A stretch of DNA of 48,629 nucleotides, from NCBI GenBank assembly GCA_035524895.1, contig DATLFI010000327.1, positions 1 through 48,629 of the forward strand, in the 5' to 3' direction. Made by a program: the position numbers and the translations under genes. Shown one piece after another: positions 34,244-41,500 of this stretch. Position 1 is the stretch's first letter. Each line of letters starts with the position of its first letter. The DNA is from DATLFI01 sp035524895. GTDB lineage: Bacteria; Acidobacteriota; Thermoanaerobaculia; Multivoradales; Multivoraceae. A model generated the notes under the pieces. That model made no database searches. It saw only the letters and a program-made list of their open reading frames with translations, and was not told the origin of the DNA.

Positions 34244-35347
34244 TCACGCCCCTGTCGACCTCCGGCCGCGGCGCTCCTTGGGGGTTGCCACCGGTGGCAG
34301 CTCGCTCAGCGCCCGATACAGGCGGTCGAAGAGCTCGAAGCCCTGCTGGAGACGTCGTGCGTCGCGGCGCTCGAGCGCGACCAGGCCGGCGAGCATTCGC
34401 TCGAGCCCGGCGGTCTCGGGGTGGCCGTGGCGGGCGTCGCGCAGGTCGATATCGTGGACCATCTCGGCGAGCCGGCGCAGCGCCGGGTCGTCCACACCGA
34501 GCCGCCCGAGCAGCACCTCGAACGTGCAGCGGTCGCCCTCGTGGGTGATCTCGGCCTCGGTCATGTCGAAGCGCACCTGGCCGGTGCGGGCAGGGGTCGT
34601 GCCGTCGACGAACCGGAAGCGAGCCTGCGCGTCGATGAAGCGCCGCACCAGCCAGGCCGTCGCGATGCGGTCGACGAAGACGTCGCTGCGCGTCACCCAC
34701 ACCTTGCCGCGCAGCTCGGCGACCCCGGCGCCCGGGCCTTCGTTGCGCTGCGCGCCGCGCGCGCTCGCTGTCGCCAGCTCGTCGAGCCATGGGCCGATCT
34801 CGTGGCCGCGCTCGGCGGCGAAGAAGTCGCGGGCGCGGAGCCGCTCGAAGCGCGCGCGGAACGAGACGAGCAGCGGCGCGAGCTCGCCGCGCCGCGCGAG
34901 ATCCTGGGGGCGTCGTCCCGCCAGCTCCTCGCGGCAGGCAGCGAGGAGGTCGTCGTAGGCGCGAGCGCTCTGGGCGCGGAAGGCGTCGCGCAGCGCCTCG
35001 TCGCCGGTGCCGAGGAGCCACTCGGTAGCGGCGATCCAGGCCTGGCCGCCGCCGGCGGTCGCCTCCTGGGCGAGCCATTCGAAGTCCTCGCGGCAGTCGT
35101 CGTGCGCCGGTAGCACGTAAACCGAGTTCTTGAGAGGTAGCGCGCCCACCGCCGCAAGGCGCTGCGCGATCTTGGCGCGCAGGTAGGGCGGTCGAGGCGG
35201 CAGCTGGTGGACGAGCAGCAGCCAGCGCGCCGGGGACGCGGTCCCGGAGAGCGCCGGCCTTCCGACCGCCGCCGGCTTCCTGGTGGTTCGCTTGCTCCGC
35301 GGCAGGGACTTGGCGGCCGGCTTCTTGACTGTCTCGACCGGCGACAT
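34244..35347 (-). CDS. chrB: Chromate-sensing regulator/resistance protein ChrB
   Basis: A 367-aa ChrB. The Lys/Arg-rich N-terminus is followed by the ChrB N-terminal domain (WLLLVHQLPPRPPYLRAKIA, then PLKNSVYVLPA) and a C-terminal chromate-resistance domain (VFVDRIATAWLVRRFID, then FDMTEAEITHEGDRCTFEVL). ChrB proteins regulate chromate efflux. It is divergent from chrA with a 66-base gap whose palindrome covers the chrB start codon. Confidence 0.9.
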   Translation of the reverse strand: MSPVETVKKPAAKSLPRSKRTTRKPAAVGRPALSGTASPARWLLLVHQLPPRPPYLRAKIAQRLAAVGALPLKNSVYVLPAHDDCREDFEWLAQEATAGGGQAWIAATEWLLGTGDEALRDAFRAQSARAYDDLLAACREELAGRRPQDLARRGELAPLLVSFRARFERLRARDFFAAERGHEIGPWLDELATASARGAQRNEGPGAGVAELRGKVWVTRSDVFVDRIATAWLVRRFIDAQARFRFVDGTTPARTGQVRFDMTEAEITHEGDRCTFEVLLGRLGVDDPALRRLAEMVHDIDLRDARHGHPETAGLERMLAGLVALERRDARRLQQGFELFDRLYRALSELPPVATPKERRGRRSTGA

Positions 35348-35359
35348 CACAGTTGTGAT
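35346..35359. promoter_or_regulatory. Operator-like palindrome in the chrB-chrA divergent gap
   Basis: ATCACAGTTGTGAT: perfect 6-bp arms ATCACA / TGTGAT around GT. Its left arm includes two bases of the chrB ATG, and it lies 55 bases upstream of the chrA ATG. Binding by ChrB is inference from position. Confidence 0.6.
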
Positions 35360-35413
35360 ACTAAGCGAGCAGATGTTAGACGACAAGGAGCGGGGGGAGC
35401 GCCGAGGAGCGCC

Positions 35414-36751
35414 ATGACATCACCCGGCGGGGAGGGACCACCAGCGTTTTCGGAGGCCGAGATCGTCGAGCCGTCGTTTCGCGAGGCGCTCGCCTACTGG
35501 TTCAAGCTCGGCTGGATCAACTTCGGCGGACCGGCGGGGCAGATCGCGCTGATGCACCGCGACCTGGTCGATCGGCGGCGCTGGATCGACGAGCGGCGGT
35601 TCCTGGCGTCGCTCGACGTGTGCATGCTGCTCCCCGGTCCCGAGGCGCAGCAGCTCGCCACCCATATCGGCTGGCGCCTCCACGGCGTGCGCGGCGGTCT
35701 CGCGGCGGGCGCCTGCTTCGTGCTGCCCTCGGTCGCGATCCTGCTCGCGCTGTCGTGGATCTACGCGACCTGGGACGACGTCGCCGCGGTCGTGGCGGTT
35801 CTCGGCGGCATCAAGCCGATCGTGGTCGCGATCATCGTCGCAGCGCTCTTTCGCATCGCCCAGCGGTCGCTGCGGACGCCCCTGCACGCTGTGTTCGCGA
35901 TCGCGGCGCTGGTGGCGATCGCGTGGCTCGGCGTGCCGTTCCCCGCGATCGTCGCGGGCGCTGCGGTCCTCGGGCTGCTCGCGGGTCGCTTCGCGCCCGA
36001 TCTCTTCGTCGTGCCTCGTCACGGTGCCGAGAACGAAGCGATGCCGGGCGCCCGGCCGCCGGTGGAGGAAGCCCCACGACGGAGGGGCGCCGCCCTGTCG
36101 CTGCTGGTCGCGGGGATCGTGCTGTGGATCCTGCCGGCCGCGGTGCTGCTCGCCGCAGGCGACGGCGCGGGTCGCCTGTCCGAGGTGTACCTGTTCTTCA
36201 CCAAGGCGGCGTTCGTGACCTTCGGCGGCGCCTATGCGGTGCTGGCGTACGTCGCGGAGCACGCGGTGGCGTCGGAGTGGCTGACCGCCGAGGCCACCAT
36301 CGACGGCCTGGCGCTCGCCGAGACCACGCCCGGCCCGCTGATCATCGTGCTGCAGTTCGTCGGCTTCCTCGCCGGCTGGAACGAGCCGGGAGCGCTGTCG
36401 CCGCTGGTCGCGGCGGTGGTAGCCGCGCTGGTGACGAGCTGGGCCACGTTCCTGCCTTCGACGCTGCTCGGGCTGCTGACCGCGCCCTACGCCGAGCGCC
36501 TCGATCGCCTGCAGGCCGCGCGCGCCGCGCTCGGCGCGGTGACCGCCGCCGTGGTCGGCGTGATCGCGAGCCTCGGCCTGTTCCTGGCCCGCGAGGTCTT
36601 CGCGCCGGCTGCGGCGGGCGGCGTCGACTGGATCGCGGTCGCAGCCGCGGCCGCCGGCGTGGTCGCGCTCGTGCGACTGCGGGTCGAGGCGCACTGGGCG
36701 ATCGCGGGTGGTGCGCTGCTCGGGCTGCTGCGTCTCGGCCTCGGGTTCTGA
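35414..36751 (+). CDS. chrA: Chromate transporter ChrA
   Basis: A 445-aa inner-membrane efflux transporter of the CHR family, exporting chromate by proton antiport. Two homologous CHR halves are visible, opening with WFKLGWINFGGPAGQIALMH and FFTKAAFVTFGGAYAVLAYV. Each is followed by motifs such as LLPGPEAQQLATHIGW and AETTPGPLIIVLQFVGF, and several transmembrane helices. Length fits long-chain ChrA. GGAGG-type purines precede the ATG. Divergent from chrB. Confidence 0.93.
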   Translation: MTSPGGEGPPAFSEAEIVEPSFREALAYWFKLGWINFGGPAGQIALMHRDLVDRRRWIDERRFLASLDVCMLLPGPEAQQLATHIGWRLHGVRGGLAAGACFVLPSVAILLALSWIYATWDDVAAVVAVLGGIKPIVVAIIVAALFRIAQRSLRTPLHAVFAIAALVAIAWLGVPFPAIVAGAAVLGLLAGRFAPDLFVVPRHGAENEAMPGARPPVEEAPRRRGAALSLLVAGIVLWILPAAVLLAAGDGAGRLSEVYLFFTKAAFVTFGGAYAVLAYVAEHAVASEWLTAEATIDGLALAETTPGPLIIVLQFVGFLAGWNEPGALSPLVAAVVAALVTSWATFLPSTLLGLLTAPYAERLDRLQAARAALGAVTAAVVGVIASLGLFLAREVFAPAAAGGVDWIAVAAAAAGVVALVRLRVEAHWAIAGGALLGLLRLGLGF

Positions 36752-36786
36752 GATCGCCGCCGAGCACCTCGCGCGTTCGAGCGCTC

Positions 36787-37617
36787 CTACTCGGGATCCG
36801 CGAAAACCGGCGCGCGCTTCTCGAAGTTGGCGCGCACCGCCTCGATCTGGTTGGGGCTGCCGATCAGCGCGCGCTGGAGCTCCTCCTCGAGCACCAGGCC
36901 GTCGCGCACGCTCATGGTCACGGAGGCGTTGAACAGCTTCTTGGCGGAGCGGATGGCGTGCGGCGACTTTTGGGCGATGCTGCTCGCCAGCTTGCGCGCT
37001 TCGGTCAGCGGATCTTCGGCGACCCGGGTCGCGAGGCCCAGCTCGACCGCCTCGCTGCCCGAGACGATGCGGCCGGTGTAGGTGAGCTCCTTCGCGACGT
37101 CGAGGCGCACGAGGTGTCGCAGGGTCTGGGTGCCGGACATGTCGGGGATGAGGCCCCACTTGACCTCCATCACCGAGAGCTGCGCGTTGGGCGCGACGAT
37201 TCGGATGTCGGCGCCGAGCGCGATCTGCAGGCCGCCGCCGAAGGCGTAGCCGTGTATCGCGGCGATCACCGGCACCGGCAGCTCGGTCCACACCCAGGCG
37301 GCGAGCTGTGCTCCGTTGGCCGGGCTGTCGCGTCGATCGAAGAAGCTGCCGTTGGCGCCGCCGTCGCCGGCATGGCGGTCGCGGCTGGCGAAGGCCTGGA
37401 AGCTCGCGAAGTCGAGACCGGAGCAGAACGCGCGGCCTTCGCCGTGCAGCACCACCACGCGCAGGCTGTGGTCGGCGGCGAGCGCCCGGCCGGCTTCGCC
37501 GAGCTCGCGCATCATCTCGGGATCGAGCGAGTTGAGCTTGTCGGGGCGGTTGAGGCGGACATCGGCGACGCCGCCGCTGACGTCGATCGACACGCGATCG
37601 GTGGACGTGATGGACAT
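36787..37617 (-). CDS. Enoyl-CoA hydratase/isomerase (crotonase) family
   Basis: A 276-aa crotonase-fold enzyme acting on acyl-CoA. Oxyanion-hole segments FCSGLDFASF and IHGYAFGGGLQIALGADIRI are present, with the family-typical LSVMEVKWGLIPDMSG region. The catalytic Glu pair of true hydratase ECH is not both evident (MEVKWGL and IPDMSG instead), so isomerase or other activity is possible. Strong GAGGAAGAGG ribosome site ahead of ATG 37617. Divergent from the DUF533 gene. Confidence 0.85.
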   Translation of the reverse strand: MSITSTDRVSIDVSGGVADVRLNRPDKLNSLDPEMMRELGEAGRALAADHSLRVVVLHGEGRAFCSGLDFASFQAFASRDRHAGDGGANGSFFDRRDSPANGAQLAAWVWTELPVPVIAAIHGYAFGGGLQIALGADIRIVAPNAQLSVMEVKWGLIPDMSGTQTLRHLVRLDVAKELTYTGRIVSGSEAVELGLATRVAEDPLTEARKLASSIAQKSPHAIRSAKKLFNASVTMSVRDGLVLEEELQRALIGSPNQIEAVRANFEKRAPVFADPE

Positions 37618-37776
37618 GGCACCTCTTCCTCTCGTCGGACGCAACGGCATCCGGGCAGTGGTCTCTGCGCGAAACGCGGCGGCCGCCGGCTCCGTAGTCG
37701 TTGTCGGTATTGTGGCGGAGCGGCGGCGCGCGCGGAAGGGCGTGGAGGTCGCCGCACACCGGCGGAGGCATAGGGA

Positions 37777-38529
37777 ATGGGCTTTCTCGATCGAATGGTG
37801 AGCGATCTCGTCAGGCGCCAGACCGGCTTCGACGCGCGGCGCATCGTGCGTCGCGTGGGCGGCAGGCGCCTGCTCATGCTCGGTGGCGCGGCGCTGGTGG
37901 GCGGCATGATGGCATCGCGGTCTGGGCGGTTCGGGGGTGGATCGACCGCTGGCGGCGACGCGTCCGGTCGCACCACGGTGCCGCCTCGCGCCTCGGCGGC
38001 TGGCACACCGCATCGCGATCCTTTGTCCTCGGGCCTGCCGCCGCTGCCGCCACTGCCGGCACTGCCGGCACTGGACGATGCGCTGCCGTCGCTGCCCGGC
38101 GACGCAGCGCTGGCGGACACCGCCGACGCCGTTGCCGACGTGCCGCCGGACCTGCTCTACGCGATCCTGCGCACCATGATCGCCGCCGCGCTGGCGGACG
38201 GCGAGCTCCACGCCGAGGAGAAGCGCCTGATCGACGAGCGGTTGGGCGAGTCAGGGCTGCCGGAGGCTCAGCTTGCCCAGCTTCGCCGCGATCTGGTGAT
38301 TCCTGCCCGCCCGGTCGATCTCGCGCAGGCTTTGCCTCCGGGGGAGGACCCGGAGGTGTTGGCCCGCTTCGCGGTCCTGATCGCCGCCGCGGATGGCAAG
38401 CTGGTCGAGCACGAGCGGGTGTGGCTGCGATCCCTGGAGCAGGCGCTCGTTCTCCCCGCCGGCAGGACGGCCGAGCTCGAGCGCGAGATCTTCCCCAACG
38501 CCACGGAAAAGCGGCCTCGAGGCGTCTAG
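37777..38529 (+). CDS. DUF533/TerB-like membrane-associated protein
   Basis: A 250-aa protein like YebE/DUF533: a short N-terminal region with a hydrophobic segment (RRLLMLGGAALVGGMMASR), a Pro/Leu-rich linker (LPPLPPLPALPALDDALPSL), then the TerB-like helical domain (LYAILRTMIAAALADGELHAEEKR, in two parts). It is the second TerB-type protein of the window. GGAGGCATAGGGA precedes the ATG. Its stop overlaps that of the convergent hydrolase gene in CTAG. Function unknown. Confidence 0.8.
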   Translation: MGFLDRMVSDLVRRQTGFDARRIVRRVGGRRLLMLGGAALVGGMMASRSGRFGGGSTAGGDASGRTTVPPRASAAGTPHRDPLSSGLPPLPPLPALPALDDALPSLPGDAALADTADAVADVPPDLLYAILRTMIAAALADGELHAEEKRLIDERLGESGLPEAQLAQLRRDLVIPARPVDLAQALPPGEDPEVLARFAVLIAAADGKLVEHERVWLRSLEQALVLPAGRTAELEREIFPNATEKRPRGV

Positions 38530-39431
38530 CCGCGTCTCACCAGGTCCGCGACGACCGGCAGGTGATCGGAGACCTGGTGGGGCAGCGCCAGGTGGGCGTC
38601 GCCGAAGGCGAGGTCGTCGGAGATGAGGATCCAGTCGACCCGGCGCAGCGGCCGGTAGGCGGGGTAGGTGGGCCTGTGCTCCGACGGCTCGTGGGCGTGG
38701 AGCCGGAGCTCGCGGGACAGGAGCTCGAGAGTCTGCGGCTCCTGCCAGGTGCAGTTCATGTCGCCGAGCAGGACCACGGGATGGCCGCGTTCCTGCAGCG
38801 TGTCGATCAACCGCGACACCTGCCGGCGCCGCATGCGCGGCGTCAGAAAGTCGAGGTGGAGCGAGACCATGTCGAGCTCGAGGTTCTGCCAATGCGGGAT
38901 GCGGACCGTGGCCACGACGAAGCCCTTGGTGTCGCGCCAGCTCTGGCTGAAGCGGTGCGACTCGGCTCGGTCCAGCGGGTAGCGCGAAAGTAGCGCCGTG
39001 CCGTAGCTCATCGGCAGGCGGAAGCGCTCCCAGGCGGGGTGGCTGTGGTGACCGCCGTAGAAGTGCGAGATCCCGGACAGTCGCGAAAGCGTTTCGACGT
39101 GATCGAAGTTGCCGCTCCAAGCCGAGGGACGGTCGGCTTCCTGCAGCGCCACCACGTCGGCGTTGGAGGCGGAAAGGAGCTCGGCGACCGTGCCCAGATG
39201 CCGCTCGAGTCGCGAGCGGGGCTGGAGTGCCTGGTGCCCGCGGTTTCGTCCGTGTGCCAGGTTGAGGGTCACCAGGCGGACGTGGTCCTCGTGCTTCGGC
39301 GGCAGTATTCCCGCGCCATCGCCATCCCTCGCGCGCACGGACTGCAGCGGCCAGCCCGCCTTCATGCGCTCGAGGAAGCGCAGGGCCGCTGGCTGTTCGA
39401 ACGTGTCGGGGAGCCTGGTGGGAGGAGCCAT
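38526..39431 (-). CDS. Endonuclease/exonuclease/phosphatase-family hydrolase
   Basis: A 301-aa EEP-fold protein. The metal and catalytic motifs appear in order: RLVTLNLAHGR, VVALQEADRP (Glu metal ligand), SLHLDFLTPRMRRRQ, VVLLGDMNCTW (Asp/Asn) and the C-terminal HQVSDHLPVVADL (SDH). The substrate could be nucleic acid or a phosphoester. No signal peptide, so probably cytosolic. The start is uncertain among ATG 39431, GTG 39503 and ATG 39365; homology begins around residue 50. Confidence 0.85.
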   Translation of the reverse strand: MAPPTRLPDTFEQPAALRFLERMKAGWPLQSVRARDGDGAGILPPKHEDHVRLVTLNLAHGRNRGHQALQPRSRLERHLGTVAELLSASNADVVALQEADRPSAWSGNFDHVETLSRLSGISHFYGGHHSHPAWERFRLPMSYGTALLSRYPLDRAESHRFSQSWRDTKGFVVATVRIPHWQNLELDMVSLHLDFLTPRMRRRQVSRLIDTLQERGHPVVLLGDMNCTWQEPQTLELLSRELRLHAHEPSEHRPTYPAYRPLRRVDWILISDDLAFGDAHLALPHQVSDHLPVVADLVRRG

Positions 39432-39534
39432 CGACGGAAGCGGAGCACCGGAGTATAGCGGCCGCCCCTCGGTCTGCCATGGCCGTCCCGATCGGGGCAC
39501 CACCGCCGGGACTCGATGGCCGGTCTCGGCGGGG

Positions 39535-40410
39535 TCACCGTCGTTCTTCGTCTTGCTCAGGTTGTTCGCTCGCTTCGTTCTGTTGGTTGGCGCCGGCAGT
39601 CACTGGCGCCGAGGTCGCAGGTGGCGGTGGCGGCGCCTCGGCGGGCTCCGCCAGGGCTTGCACCATGCGGCGCGTCAGGTACTCGAGGTAGGCACTCTGG
39701 GCGAGAAGTGCCCGCCCGAGCCGCTCCACCAGTGTCGAGGGCACCATATCTTCCAACGTGCGGGCGGCTGCCTCTTCTTCCCGAACTCCCAGGAGCAGGC
39801 GCTTGAGGCGCCGCGCGGTGGCGCGGAGCAGCCAGGTGCTGCCGCGCAGAGCGCCGCGGAAGGCCTGGCGCAGCGGCCTCGGGTCCACCTCCGCGACCAC
39901 GCGCTCGACGACTGCGCGGAGGCGCAGCACCTCGGCGCGCGGCGTCGTTTGCGGAGCCTCCGACGGCATCGACGCCCCTGCCTCGAGATCGGCCAGCGCC
40001 TGCCGGAGCAGGAAGCCTTCGTGGAAGGTGAACGAGGCGGTGTTCGAGGCGTCCTTGATCGCGAGCCAGAAGAAGATGCTGCGGAAGAGGCGGCGCACGA
40101 GCAGGAACGCCGTCTTCACCGTCAATGCCACCACGAGCGCGATCGCGCACCCCCAGTCGAAACGACGCCGCACGCCTGCGAGCCAGACGACCTCGCTTTC
40201 GCGCAGCACGAGGCCGCGCTCGCGCGCCAGCTCCCGCACCATGCTGCGGCGAGTCACTCGGACGAGATGCTCGTCGAGGAACGGCACCGGCACGACCGCC
40301 GCGAGCGCGCTGGCGGCCGACCAGAACGCGAGCCGCCTGAGCCAGGGAGGCAGGGCGTCGTTTGCGGCCGGCACCGGAAGCCCGCCGGCGCTTGCGGCGT
40401 CGGGCGTCAC
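39535..40410 (-). CDS. Hypothetical membrane protein downstream of selW-like gene
   Basis: A 291-aa protein that I do not recognise. Hydrophobic segments lie near residues 25-45 (LAFWSAASALAAVVPVPFLD) and 85-115 (CAIALVVALTVKTAFLLV, FFWLAIKDA). The rest is helical and charged, ending in a Pro-rich and then Gln/Glu-rich tail. A GTG start follows the selW-like stop by 24 bases, so both genes probably share a transcript. No catalytic motif seen. Confidence 0.65.
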   Translation of the reverse strand: MTPDAASAGGLPVPAANDALPPWLRRLAFWSAASALAAVVPVPFLDEHLVRVTRRSMVRELARERGLVLRESEVVWLAGVRRRFDWGCAIALVVALTVKTAFLLVRRLFRSIFFWLAIKDASNTASFTFHEGFLLRQALADLEAGASMPSEAPQTTPRAEVLRLRAVVERVVAEVDPRPLRQAFRGALRGSTWLLRATARRLKRLLLGVREEEAAARTLEDMVPSTLVERLGRALLAQSAYLEYLTRRMVQALAEPAEAPPPPPATSAPVTAGANQQNEASEQPEQDEERR

Positions 40411-40434
40411 CGTGCTGGGACAGCCCGGGGCAGC

Positions 40435-40710
40435 TCAGCCGCGGCTGGAGCCTGCGCGCTGCGCGATGGCTTGTAACACGTCATCAGCGGTGGGCCAGCC
40501 ACCCCCGAACAGGGTGCCCAGGACGGAGCGCCGGCGCGTCGCCACGACCTCGCCGTCGACCATCACGTCGTACTGACCCGGCTCTCCGGGTCGCGCCTGC
40601 ACCAGCAGCTTCTCGCCGCCGACCCCCAGCGCCGACTCCAGCTCGGCGGCAAGCCTTGCCGCCCGCGGGCCGTAGCCTCAGGAGGTGCAGTGGACGATCT
40701 CGATCTTCAT
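40435..40710 (-). CDS. SelW/Rdx-family selenoprotein candidate (in-frame TGA = Sec11)
   Basis: Ninety-two codons from ATG (40710-40708) to the final TGA, with one internal TGA at 40680-40678. Reading that as selenocysteine (U) gives CTSUGYGPRAARLAAEL: exactly the CxxU/CxxC-x-Y-xx-RA-xx-L-xx-EL signature of the SelT/SelW/SelH (Rdx) thioredoxin-like fold. U11 falls on the second redox residue, where known SelW carries Sec. The rest is an intact 91-aa SelW-like domain (LVQARPGEPGQYDVMVDGEV, RRRSVLGTLFGGGWPTADDV). A hairpin 14 bases after the TGA fits a bacterial SECIS. Role: probable thiol redox protein. A cysteine-to-stop mutation is the alternative. Confidence 0.8.
40645..40663 (-). promoter_or_regulatory. 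Candidate bacterial SECIS hairpin for Sec insertion
   Basis: On the mRNA strand: stem GGCGGCAA / TTGCCGCC (8 perfect pairs), loop GGC. It starts 14 bases after the in-frame TGA, so the loop lies 22 bases after it. Published bacterial SECIS models ask for an apical loop roughly 16-37 nt downstream with a G among its first two bases; both conditions hold. Being GC-rich DNA, hairpins are common, so this is supportive rather than proof. Confidence 0.6.
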
Positions 40711-40894
40711 GAGATGCAGTTGGCAGTCAGCGGTGACGGCGGTATCGCCTGGAGGGTTCCGGCGTCGTGGCCGTGAACAGTGCTCCCGAAGGGAGTCTAC
40801 CCCGGTATTGCGAACGCGCCGCGCGGCGGTAGTGGCTTCGAGCGCAGCCCCTCGGGTCTCAGCCGCCGACCCGGTGCCCTGTGAACTCGAGCTT

Positions 40895-41480
40895 CATCTG
40901 ACGAGATCGCGTCGCCCGCGACGGTGCCCGACACGTCCAGAGTGCCGATGGCGTTGCCGAAGGTCACGTCCTTGGTGGGATCGGGGTTGACCGGGTTCGC
41001 GGTCGAATTGTCGTAGCGCGCCTCGCAATCGATGCGCGTGCCCTTGGGCACCGAGAGGGGGTTCTCGAGCTCGTAGACCGTCTGCCAGTTGAAGTCGTAC
41101 GCGGGCACGTGCAGCAGGGTCTCGCTTCGGCCGTCGGGGAACGTCGCGGTGTAGGTGAACTGCTTGCCGCGATAGTGCATGTGCGGGAGCATCCCGTACA
41201 CCATGGCATCCTGCGGGAACGTGAAGCTCGCCTTCACCACGTGGTCGGCGGCGCCAGCCGGGATCTTGAAGCTCGAGCTCTGGACCCACAGGTTGATCAG
41301 CTCTTTCGCCGGCTCGCCCTCGTAAAGTACAACGCGACCTGCGTGCGGTCGGTCGACGCCTCGGAGTCGGGGTGGTACCACGTGCTCCGCCCAGGTGACC
41401 TTGTCGGGCAGGTCGAGCGCGGCGTTGGGTCGATCCCAGGCGCCTTGCGTCTTTGCAGCCGGATCGCGCCACGCAGCGGT
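40895..41480 (-). pseudogene. Decayed copper type II ascorbate-dependent-monooxygenase-like domain
   Basis: Minus-strand translation gives LDLPDKVTWAEH, then in a shifted frame TWYHPDSEASTDRTQVALYF (41383-41324), then back in the first frame GEPAKELINLWV and on to MLPHMHYRGKQFTYTATFPD, VPAYDFNWQTVYELENPL and YDNSTANPVNPDPTKDVTFG. This is the C-terminal half of the Cu-monooxygenase domain found in large redoxin/cytochrome proteins of Acidobacteriota. The two frame changes and loss of both ends (the expected DQTWEEMM tail is absent) mark a pseudogene. Its 5' side abuts the beta-CASP gene. Confidence 0.7.
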
Positions 41481-41500
41481 ACGCGTCCCGCGGCGGTACC

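Noticed and set aside
41297..41383. Second selenocysteine or programmed frameshift gene
   Set aside because: The frame changes here are in a truncated domain missing both ends, which fits decay better than recoding.
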